Source of the DNA: Limnomonas spitsbergensis
Taxonomy: Eukaryota; Chlorophyta; Chlorophyceae; Chlamydomonadales
Length of the DNA: 64,000 nt
Assembly (NCBI GenBank): GCA_037349105.1
Contig: JAYJMM010000071.1
Span: 558,001 to 622,000, forward strand
Direction of reading: 5' to 3'
In this document: one piece after another, positions 53,001-64,000 of the stretch
How the letters are laid out: each line of letters begins with the position of its first letter
How positions within the stretch are numbered: the first letter of the stretch is position 1
Notes under the pieces: generated by a model
Told to the model about the DNA's origin: nothing
What the model saw: the letters and a program-made list of their open reading frames with translations, nothing else
Databases searched by the model: none
Made by a program: the position numbers and the translations under genes

Positions 53001-56000
53001 CAAGTGTAGCTGGAACATGCTCAAGTGTAGCTGGAACACGCTTAAGTGTAGCTGACATACGCTCAACTGTAGCTGGAACACGCTTAAGTGTAGCTGAAAC
53101 ACGCTCTAGTGTAGCTGAAACACGCTCAAGTGTAGCTGGAACACGCTCAAGTGTTGCTGGAACACGCTCAAGTGTAGCTGGAACACGCTTAAGTGTAGCT
53201 GGAACACGCTCAAGTGTAGCTGGAACACGCTCAAGTGTAGCTGAAACACGCTCAAGTGTAGCTGGAACTCCCTCAAGTGTAGCTGGAACACGCTTAAGTG
53301 TAGCTGAAACACGCTCAAGTGTAGCTGGAACACGCTCAAGTGTTGCTGAAACACGCTCAAGTGTAGCTGGAACACGCTCAAGTGTAGCTGGAACACGCTC
53401 AAGTGTTGCTGGAACACGCTCAAGTGTAGCTGGAACACGCTCAAGTGTAGCTGAAACACGCTCAAGTGTTGCTGGAACTCGCTCAAGTGTTGCTGAAACA
53501 CGCTCAAGTGTAGCTGGAACACGCTCAAGTGTTGCTGAAACACGCTCAAGTGTTGCTGAAACACGCTCAAGTGTTGCTGAAACACGCTCAAGTGGAGCTG
53601 AAACTCGCTCAAGTGTAGCTGAAACACGCTTAAGTGTAGCTGAAACACGCTTAAGTGTTGCTGGAACACGCTCAAGTGTAGCTGGAACACGCTCAAGTGT
53701 AGCTGAAACACGCTCAAGTGAAGCTGAAACTCGCTTAAGTGTAGCTGGAACACGCTTAAGTGTTGCTGAAACTCGCTCAAGTGTAGCTGAAACACGCTTA
53801 AGTGTAGCTGAAACACGCTTAAGTGTTGCTGGAACACGCTCAAGTGTAGCTGGAACACGCTCAAGTGTAGCTGGAACACGCTCAAGTGTTGTTGGAACAC
53901 GCTCAAGTGTAGCTGGAACACGCTTAAGTGTAGCTGAAACACGCTTAAGTGTAGCTGAAACACGCTTAAGTGTTGCTGGAACACGCTCAAGTGTAGCTGG
54001 AACACGCTCAAGTGTAGCTGGAACACGCTCAAGTGTTGCTGGAACACGCTCAAGTGTAGCTGGAACACGCTTAAGTGAAGCTGGAACACGCTCAAGTGTA
54101 GCTGAAACTCGCTTAATTGTAGCTGAAACACGCTTAAGTGTTGCTGGAACACGCTCAAGTGTTGCTGGAACACGCTCAAGTGTAGCTGAAACACGCTCAA
54201 GTGTAGCTGGAACACGCTCAAGTGTAGCTGGAACACGCTCAAGTGTTGCTGGAACACGCTCAAGTGTAGCTGGAACACGCTCAAGTGTTGCTGAAACACG
54301 CTCAAGTGTAGCTGAAACACGCTCAAGTGTAGCTGGAACACGCTCAAGTGTAGCTGAAACACGCTCAAGTGTAGCTGAAACACGCTCAAGTGTTGCTGAA
54401 ACACGCTCAAGTGTAGCTGAAACACGCTCAAGTGTAGCTGGAACACGCTCAAGTGTAGCTGAAACACGCTCAAGTGTAGCTGAAACACGCTCAAGTGTTG
54501 CTGGAACACGCTCAAGTGTAGCTGAAACACGCTCAAGTGTAGCTGAAACACGCTCAAGTGTAGCTGGAACACGCTCAAGTGTAGCTGAAACACGCTCAAG
54601 TGTAGCTGAAACACGCTCAAGTGTTGCTGAAACACGCTCAAGTGTAGCTGGAACACGCTTAAGTGTAGCTGGAACACGCTCAAGTGTAGCTGAAACACGC
54701 TCAAGTGTTGCTGGAACACGCTTAAGTGTAGCTGGAACACGCTCAAGTGTAGCTGAAACACGCTCAAGTGTTGCTGAAACACGCTAAAGTGTAGCTGAAA
54801 CTCGCTCAAGTGTAGCTGAAACACGCCCAAGTGTTGCTGAAACTCGCTCAAGTGTTGCTGAAACACGCTCAAGTGTTGCTGGAACACGCTCAAGTGTAGC
54901 TGAAACACGCTCAAGTGTAGCTGGAACACGCTCAAGTGTTGCTGAAACACGCTCAAGTGTAGCTGAAACACGCTCAAGTGTAGCTGAAACACGCTTAAGT
55001 GTAGCTGGAACACGCTTAAGTGTAGCTGAAACACGCTCAAGTGTTGCTGAAACTCGCTCAAGTGTAGCTGAAACACGCTCAAGTGTTGCTGGAACACGCT
55101 CAAGTGTAGCTGAAACACGCTTAAGTGTAGCTGAAACACGCTCAAGTGTAGCTGAAACACACTCAAGTGTAGCTGAAACACGCTCAAGTGTAGCTGAAAC
55201 ACGCTCAAGTGTTGCTGAAACACGCTCAAGTGTAGCTGAAACACGCTCAAGTGTTGCTGGAACACGCTCAAGTGTTGCTGGAACACGCTCAAGTGTTGCT
55301 GAAACACGCTCAAGTGTTGCTGGAACACGCTCAAGTGTAGCTGGAACACGCTCAAGTGTAGCTGAAACACGCTCAAGTGTTGCTGGAACACGCTCAAGTG
55401 TTGCTGAAACTCGCTCAAGTGTAGCTGAAACACGCTCAAGTGTAGCTGGAACACGCTCAAGTGTAGCTGAAACACGCTCAAGTGTAGCTGAAACACGCTC
55501 AAGTGTAGCTGAAACACGCTCAAGTGTAGCTGAAACACGCTCAAGTGTAGCTGAAACACGCTCAAGTGTTGCTGAAACACGCTCAAGTGTAGCTGAAACA
55601 CGCTCAAGTGTTGCTGGAACACGCTCAAGTGTTGTTGGAACACGCTCAAGTGTTGCTGAAACACGCTCAAGTGTTGCTGGAACACGCTCAAGTGTAGCTG
55701 GAACACGCTCAAGTGTAGCTGAAACACGCTCAAGTGTTGCTGGAACACGCTCAAGTGTTGCTGGAACACGCTCAAGTGTAGCTGATACTCGCTCAAGTGT
55801 AGCTGGAACTCGCTCAAGTGTTGCTGGAACACGCTTAAGTGTTGCTGGAACACGCTCAAGTGTTGCTGGAACACGCTCAAGTGTTGCTGAAACTCGCTCA
55901 AGTGTAGCTGGAACTCGCTCAAGTGTTGCTGGAACACGCTCAAGTGTAGCTGAAACACGCTTAAGTGTAGCTGAAACACGCTCAAGTGTTGCTGGAACAC

Positions 56001-59000
56001 GCTCAAGTGTAGCTGGAACACGCTCAAGTGTAGCTGAAACACGCTCAAGTGTTGCTGAAACACGCTCAAGTGTAGCTGGAACACGCTCAAGTGTAGCTGG
56101 AACACGCTCAAGTGTAGCTGGAACACGCTTAAGTGTAGCTGGAACACGCTCAAGTGTAGCTGAAACACACTCAAGTGTAGCTGAAACACGCTCAAGTGTA
56201 GCTGAAACACGCTCAAGTGTTGCTGGAACACGCTCAAGTGTAGCTGGAACACGCTCAAGTGTAGCTGAAACACGCTCAAGTGTAGCTGAAACACGCTCAA
56301 GTGTTGCTGAAACACGCTCAAGTGTAGCTGAAACACGCTCAAGTGTTGCTGGAACACGCTCAAGTGTAGCTGGAACACGCTCAAGTGTAGCTGGAACACG
56401 CTCAAGTGTTGCTGAAACACGCTCAAGTGTTGCTGAAACACGCTCAAGTGTAGCTGAAACACGCTCAAGTGTTGCTGGAACACGCTCAAGTGTAGCTGGA
56501 ACACGCTCAAGTGTAGCTGGAACACGCTCAAGTGTAGCTGGAACACGCTCAAGTGTTGCTGAAACACGCTCAAGTGTAGCTGAAACACGCTCAAGTGTAG
56601 CTGAAACACGCTTAAGTGTAGCTGGAACACGCTTAAGTGTAGCTGAAACACGCTCAAGTGTTGCTGAAACACACTCAAGTGTTGCTGGAACACGCTTAAG
56701 TGTAGCTGGAACACGCTCAAGTGTTGCTGGAACACGCTCAAGTGTAGCTGGAACACGCTCAAGTGTTGCTGAAACACGCTCAAGTGTAGCTGAAACACGC
56801 TTAAGTGTAGCTGAAACACGCTCAAGTGTTGCTGAAACACGCTCAAGTGTAGCTGGAACACGCTTAAGTGTAGCTGGAACACGCTCAAGTGTAGCTGAAA
56901 CACGCTCAAGTGTTGCTGGAACACGCTTAAGTGTAGCTGGAACACGCTCAAGTGTAGCTGAAACACGCTCAAGTGTTGCTGAAACACGCTAAAGTGTAGC
57001 TGAAACTCGCTCAAGTGTAGCTGAAACACGCCCAAGTGTTGCTGAAACTCGCTCAAGTGTTGCTGGAACACGCTCAAGTGTAGCTGAAACACGCTCAAGT
57101 GTAGCTGGAACACGCTCAAGTGTTGCTGAAACACGCTCAAGTGTAGCTGAAACACGCTCAAGTGTAGCTGAAACACGCTTAAGTGTAGCTGGAACACGCT
57201 TAAGTGTAGCTGAAACACGCTCAAGTGTTGCTGAAACTCGCTCAAGTGTAGCTGAAACACGCTCAAGTGTTGCTGGAACACGCTCAAGTGTAGCTGAAAC
57301 ACGCTTAAGTGTAGCTGAAACACGCTCAAGTGTAGCTGAAACACACTCAAGTGTAGCTGAAACACGCTCAAGTGTAGCTGAAACACGCTCAAGTGTTGCT
57401 GAAACACGCTCAAGTGTAGCTGAAACACGCTCAAGTGTTGCTGGAACACGCTCAAGTGTTGCTGGAACACGCTCAAGTGTTGCTGAAACACGCTCAAGTG
57501 TTGCTGGAACACGCTCAAGTGTAGCTGGAACACGCTCAAGTGTAGCTGAAACACGCTCAAGTGTTGCTGGAACACGCTCAAGTGTTGCTGAAACTCGCTC
57601 AAGTGTAGCTGAAACACGCTCAAGTGTTGCTGAAACACGCTAAAGTGTAGCTGAAACACGCTTAAGTGTAGCTGAAACACGCTCACGTGTAGCTGAAACA
57701 CACTCAAGTGTAGCTGAAACACGCTCAAGTGTAGCTGAAACACGCTCAAGTGTTGCTGAAACACGCTCAAGTGTAGCTGAAACACGCTCAAGTGTTGCTG
57801 GAACACGCTCAAGTGTTGTTGGAACACGCTCAAGTGTTGCTGAAACACGCTCAAGTGTTGCTGGAACACGCTCAAGTGTAGCTGGAACACGCTCAAGTGT
57901 AGCTGAAACACGCTCAAGTGTTGCTGGAACACGCTCAAGTGTTGCTGGAACACGCTCAAGTGTAGCTGATACTCGCTCAAGTGTAGCTGGAACTCGCTCA
58001 AGTGTTGCTGGAACACGCTTAAGTGTTGCTGGAACACGCTCAAGTGTTGCTGGAACACGCTCAAGTGTTGCTGAAACTCGCTCAAGTGTAGCTGGAACTC
58101 GCTCAAGTGTTGCTGGAACACGCTCAAGTGTAGCTGAAACACGCTTAAGTGTAGCTGAAACACGCTCAAGTGTTGCTGGATCACGCTCAAGTGTAGCTGG
58201 AACACGCTCAAGTGTAGCTGAAACACGCTCAAGTGTTGCTGAAACACGCTCAAGTGTAGCTGGAACACGCTCAAGTGTAGCTGGAACACGCTCAAGTGTA
58301 GCTGGAACACGCTTAAGTGTAGCTGGAACACGCTCAAGTGTAGCTGAAACACACTCAAGTGTAGCTGAAACACGCTCAAGTGTAGCTGAAACACGCTCAA
58401 GTGTTGCTGGAACACGCTCAAGTGTAGCTGGAACACGCTCAAGTGTAGCTGAAACACGCTCAAGTGTAGCTGAAACACGCTCAAGTGTTGCTGAAACACG
58501 CTCAAGTGTAGCTGAAACACGCTCAAGTGTTGCTGGAACACGCTCAAGTGTAGCTGGAACACGCTCAAGTGTAGCTGGAACACGCTCAAGTGTTGCTGAA
58601 ACACGCTCAAGTGTTGCTGAAACACGCTCAAGTGTAGCTGAAACACGCTCAAGTGTTGCTGGAACACGCTCAAGTGTAGCTGGAACACGCTCAAGTGTAG
58701 CTGGAACACGCTCAAGTGTAGCTGGAACACGCTCAAGTGTTGCTGAAACACGCTCAAGTGTAGCTGAAACACGCTCAAGTGTAGCTGAAACACGCTTAAG
58801 TGTAGCTGGAACACGCTTAAGTGTAGCTGAAACACGCTCAAGTGTTGCTGAAACACACTCAAGTGTTGCTGGAACACGCTTAAGTGTAGCTGGAACACGC
58901 TTAAGTGTAGCTGGAACACGCTCAAGTGTAGCTGAAACACGCTCAAGTGTAGCTGAAACACGCTCAAGTGTTGCTGGAACACGCTTAAGTGTAGCTGGAA

Positions 59001-62000
59001 CACGCTCAAGTGTAGCTAGAACACGCTTAAGTGTAGCTGGAACACGCTTAAGTGTAGCTGGAACACGCTCAAGTGTAGCTGGAACACGCTTAAGTGTAGC
59101 TGGAACACGCTTAAGTGTAGCTGGAACACGCTCAAGTGTAGCTGAAACACGCTCAAGTGTTGCTGGAACACGCTTAAGTGTAGCTGGAACACGCTTAAGT
59201 GTAGCTGGAACACGCTCAAGTGTAGCTGGAACACGCTTAAGTGTAGCTGAAACACGCTTAAGTGTTGCTGGAACACACTCAAGTGTAGCTGAAACACGCT
59301 CAAGTGTTGCTGGAACACGCTTAAGTGTAGCTGGAACACGCTTAAGTGTAGCTGGAACTCGCTCAAGTGTAGCTGGAACACGCTTAAGTGTAGCTGGAAC
59401 ACGCTTAAGTGTAGCTGGAACACGCTCAAGTGTAGCTGAAACACGCTCAAGTGTTGCTGGAACACGCTTAAGTGTAGCTGGAACACGCTTAAGTGTAGCT
59501 GAAACACGCTCAAGTGTAACTGAAACACGCTCAAGTGTAGCTGAAACTCGCTCAAGTGTAGCTGAAACTCGCTCAAGTGTAGCTGAAACACGCTCAAGTG
59601 TAGCTGAAACACGCTCAAGTGTAGCTGAAACACGCTCAAGTGTAGCTGGAACACGCTCAAGTGTAGCTGGAACACGCTCAAGTGTTGCTGGAACACGCTC
59701 AAGTGTTGCTGGAACTCGCTCAAGTGTTGCTGAAACACGCTCAAGTGTAGCTGAAACTCGCTCAAGTGTTGCTGGAACACGCTCAAGTGTTGCTGGAACA
59801 CGCTCAAGTGTAGCTGAAACTCGCTCAAGTGTTGCTGGAACACGCTCAAGTGTAGCTGAAACACACTCAAGTGTAGCTGAAACTCGCTCAAGTGTAGCTG
59901 GAACTCGCTCAAGTGTAGCTGAAACTCGCTTAAGTGTTGCTGGAACACGCTCAAGTGTTGCTGGAACACGCTCAAGTGTTGCTGAAACTCGCTCAAGTGT
60001 AGCTGGAACTCGCTCAAGTGTTGCTGAAACTCGCTCAAGTGTAGCTGGAACTCGCTCAAGTGTAGCTGAAACACGCTCAAGTGTTGCTGAAACACGCTCA
60101 AGTGTTGCTGGAACACGCTCAAGTGTAGCTGAAACTCGCTCAAGTGTTGCTGGAACACGCTCAAGTGTTGCTGGAACACGCTCAAGTGTTGCTGAAACAC
60201 GCTTAAGTGTAGCTGGAACACGCTCAAGTGTAGCTGGAACACGCTCAAGTGTTGCTGGAACACGCTCAAGTGTAGCTGAAACTCGCTCAAGTGTTGCTGG
60301 AACTCGCTCAAGTGTAGCTGAAACACGCTTAAGTGTTGCTGGAACACGCTCAAGTGTTGCTGGAACACGCTCAAGTGTTGCTGAAACTCGCTCAAGTGTA
60401 GCTGGAACTCGCTCAAGTGTTGCTGGAACACGCTCAAGTGTAGCTGAAACACGCTTACGTGTAGCTGAAACACGCTTAAGTGTTGCTGGAACACGCTCAA
60501 GTGTTGCTGGAACACGCTCAAGTGTTGCTGAAACTCGCTCAAGTGTTGCTGAAACACGCTTAAGTGTTGCTGGAACACACTCAAGTGTAGCTGGAACACG
60601 CTCAAGTGTAGCTGGAACACGCTCAAGTGTAGCTGGAACACGCTCAAGTGTTGCTGGAACACACTCAAGTGTTGCTGAAACACGCTCAAGTGTAGCTGGA
60701 ACACACTCAAGTGTAGCTGAAACACGCTCAAGTGTAGCTGAAACACGCTCAAGTGTAGCTGAAACACGCTCAAGTGTAGCTGAAACTCGCTCAAGTGTTG
60801 CTGAAACTCGCTCAAGTGTAGCTGAAACACGCTCAAGTGTAGCTGAAACACGCTCAAGTGTAGCTGAAACTCGCTCAAGTGTAGCTGGAACACGCTCAAG
60901 TGTAGCTGGAACACGCTCAAGTGTTGCTGGAACACGCTCAAGTGTTGCTGGAACTCGCTCAAGTGTTGCTGAAACACGCTCAAGTGTAGCTGAAACTCGC
61001 TCAAGTGTTGCTGGAACACGCTCAAGTGTTGCTGGAACACGCTCAAGTGTAGCTGAAACTCGCTCAAGTGTTGCTGGAACACGCTCAAGTGTAGCTGAAA
61101 CACACTCAAGTGTAGCTGAAACTCGCTCAAGTGTAGCTGGAACTCGCTCAAGTGTAGCTGAAACTCGCTTAAGTGTTGCTGGAACACGCTCAAGTGTTGC
61201 TGGAACACGCTCAAGTGTTGCTGAAACTCGCTCAAGTGTAGCTGGAACTCGCTCAAGTGTTGCTGAAACTCGCTCAAGTGTAGCTGGAACTCGCTCAAGT
61301 GTAGCTGAAACACGCTCAAGTGTTGCTGAAACACGCTCAAGTGTTGCTGGAACACGCTCAAGTGTAGCTGAAACTCGCTCAAGTGTAGCTGGAACTCGCT
61401 CAAGTGTTGCTGGAACACGCTCAAGTGTTGCTGGAACACGCTCAAGTGTTGCTGAAACACGCTTAAGTGTAGCTGGAACTCGCTCAAGTGTAGCTGAAAC
61501 ACGCTTAAGTGTTGCTGGAACACGCTCAAGTGTTGCTGGAACACGCTCAAGTGTTGCTGAAACTCGCTCAAGTGTAGCTGGAACTCGCTCAAGTGTTGTC
61601 GGAACACGCTCAAGTGTAGCTGAAACACGCTTACGTGTAGCTGAAACACGCTTAAGTGTTGCTGGAACACGCTCAAGTGTTGCTGGAACACGCTCAAGTG
61701 TTGCTGAAACTCGCTCAAGTGTTGCTGAAACACGCTTAAGTGTTGCTGGAACACGCTCAAGTGTAGCTGGAACACGCTCAAGTGTTGCTGGAACACGCTC
61801 AAGTGTTGCTGAAACTCGCTCAAGTGTAGCTGGAACACGCTTAAGTGTAGCTGAAACACGCTCAAGTGTAGCTGGAACACGCTCAAGTGTTACTGAAACA
61901 CGCTCAAGTGTTGCTGAAACTCGCTCAAGTGTAGCTGAAACACGCTCAAGTGTTGCTGGAACACGCTCAAGTGTTGCTGAAACACGCTCAAGTGTTGCTG

Positions 62001-64000
62001 AAACACGCTCAAGTGTTGCTGAAACACGCTCAAGTGTAGCTGGAACACGCTCAAGTGTAGCTGGAACACGCTCAAGTGTTGCTGAAACACGCTCAAGTGT
62101 TGCTGAAACACGCTCAAGTGTAGCTGAAACACGCTCAAGTGTAGCTGAAACACGCTCAAGTGTTGCTGAAACACGCTCAAGTGTAGCTGAAACACGCTCA
62201 AGTGTTGCTGGAACACGCTCAAGTGTTGCTGGAACACGCTCAAGTGTTGCTGAAACACACTCAAGTGTAGCTGGAACACGCTCAAGTGTTGCTGAAACAC
62301 ACTCAAGTGTAGCTGAAACACGCTCAAGTGTAGCTGAAACACGCTCAAGTGTAGCTGGAACACGCTCAAGTGTAGCTGAAACACGCTCAAGTGTTGCTGG
62401 AACACGCTCAAGTGTAGCTGGAACACGCTCAAGTGTAGCTGAAACACGCTCAAGTGTTGCTGGAACACGCTCAAGTGTTGCTGAAACACGCTCAAGTGTA
62501 GCTGGAACACGCTCAAGTGTTGCTGGAACACGCTCAAGTGTTGCTGGAACACGCTCAAGTGTTGCTGGAACACGCTCAAGTGTTGCTGGAACACGCTCAA
62601 GTGTAGCTGGAACACGCTCAAGTGTTGCTGAAACACGCTCAAGTGTTGCTGAAACACGCTCAAGTGTAGCTGGAACACGCTCAAGTGTAGCTGGAACACG
62701 CTTAAGTGTAGCTGAAACACACTCAAGTGTAGCTGGAACACGCTCAAGTGTAGCTGGAACACGCTCAAGTGTTGCTGGAACACGCTCAAGTGTTGCTGGA
62801 ACACGCTCAAGTGTAGCTGGAACACGCTCATGTGTAGCTGGAACACACTCAAGTGTAGCTGAAACACGCTCAAGTGTTGCTGGAACACGCTCAAGTGTTG
62901 CTGGAACACGCTCAAGTGTAGCTGGAACACGCTCAAGTGTTGCTGAAACACGCTCAAGTGTTGCTGAAACACGCTCAAGTGTAGCTGGAACACGCTCAAG
63001 TGTAGCTGAAACACGCTCAAGTGTAGCTGAAACACACTCAAGTGTAGCTGGAACACGCTCAAGTGTTGCTGAAACACACTCAAGTGTAGCTGAAACACGC
63101 TCAAGTGTAGCTGAAACACGCTCAAGTGTAGCTGGAACACGCTCAAGTGTAGCTGAAACACGCTCAAGTGTTGCTGAAACTCGCTCAAGTGTTGCTGAAA
63201 CACGCTTAAGTGTTGCTGGAACACGCTCAAGTGTTGCTGGAACACGCTCAAGTGTAGCTGGAACACGCTCAAGTGTAGCTGAAACTCGCTCAAGTGTAGC
63301 TGAAACACGCTCAAGTGTAGCTGAAACTCGCTCAAGTGTAGCTGGAACACGCTCAAGTGTAGCTGGAACACGCTTAAGTGTAGCTGAAACACACTCAAGT
63401 GTAGCTGGAACACGCTCAAGTGTAGCTGGAACACGCTCAAGTGTTGCTGGAACACGCTCAAGTGTTGCTGGAACACGCTCAAGTGTAGCTGGAACACGCT
63501 CAAGTGTAGCTGGAACACACTCAAGTGTAGCTGAAACACGCTCAAGTGTTGCTGGAACACGCTCAAGTGTTGCTGGAACACGCTCAAGTGTAGCTGGAAC
63601 ACGCTCAAGTGTTGCTGAAACACGCTCAAGTGTTGCTGAAACACGCTCAAGTGTAGCTGGAACACGCTCAAGTGTAGCTGAAACACGCTCAAGTGTAGCT
63701 GAAACACACTCAAGTGTAGCTGGAACACGCTCAAGTGTTGCTGAAACACACTCAAGTGTAGCTGAAACACGCTCAAGTGTAGCTGAAACACGCTCAAGTG
63801 TAGCTGGAACACGCTCAAGTGTAGCTGAAACACGCTCAAGTGTTGCTGAAACTCGCTCAAGTGTTGCTGAAACACGCTTAAGTGTTGCTGGAACACGCTC
63901 AAGTGTTGCTGGAACACGCTCAAGTGTAGCTGGAACACGCTCAAGTGTAGCTGAAACTCGCTCAAGTGTAGCTTAAACACGCTCAAGTGTAGCTGAAACT
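50022..64000. repeat. Giant 21-bp satellite, about 666 copies, runs off the window
   Basis: Unit AGTGTAGCTGAAACACGCTCA, strictly 21 bp across nearly 14 kb. Recurring variants are GTAGCT/GTTGCT, GAAAC/GGAAC, ACGC/TCGC/ACAC and CTCAAG/CTTAAG/CTTGAG. Shared rare variants reveal larger block repeats of 189, 1659, about 2184-2205, 1176-1239 and 672 bp. One plus frame and two minus frames lack stops, giving ORFs of up to 1967 codons that should not be annotated as proteins. Confidence 0.98.

Noticed and set aside
49988..63986. ORFs of up to 1967 codons on both strands, suggesting giant repeat proteins
   Set aside because: They follow strictly from a stop-free 21-bp unit. Three frames are open at once, there is no non-repeat domain or splice context, and starts and stops fall at random unit variants.

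Overview
This is nuclear DNA of a eukaryote, most likely a chlorophycean green alga. The coding parts are short, GC-rich, alanine-rich exons with GT/AG junctions in consistent phases. The non-coding parts are full of tandem repeats and CCCTAAA/CCCTAAAA-like words, and two of the three gene ends have a TGTAA box downstream. No bacterial operon structure, rRNA or tRNA was recognised. The algal assignment is an inference. Almost none of the very long open frames is a gene; most arise because a stop-free repeat unit is a multiple of three bases.

Layout. 1-10993: two blocks of a ~221-bp satellite, separated at 4042-6486 by a duplicated single-copy block that carries a broken copy of a gene exon. 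10994-19462: a plus-strand gene of unknown function, built from two tandem three-exon modules (12260-13547 and 15063-16483) and four unique 3' exons ending at 19462. 19463-22529: no supported gene. 22530-39204: the best-supported gene, a 19-exon plus-strand gene for the large subunit of chromatin assembly factor 1 (FAS1 / CHAF1A / p150). All exon phases agree and the model gives 1467 residues. 39205-41120: weak ORFs only. 41756-46869 (minus strand): the last four exons of a coiled-coil gene whose introns are filled by minisatellites. 46990-48285: a 71-bp satellite. 48290-49880: no supported gene. 50022-64000: about 666 copies of a 21-bp satellite that runs off the right edge.

Two themes stand out. 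First, tandem duplications repeatedly sit on splice junctions. In the CAF-1 gene the junctions of exons 4, 6, 7 (both sides), 9, 12, 15 and 16 are copied into the adjoining intron, and the same is seen in the modular gene and the minus-strand gene. In exon 16 the 30-bp repeats keep both the reading frame and a donor in the same phase. Second, a dispersed ~150-200 bp element ends in a TGTAGCTGAA..CAC tail. That tail looks like the seed of the giant 21-bp satellite and of a separate 29-bp array at 42150-42330.
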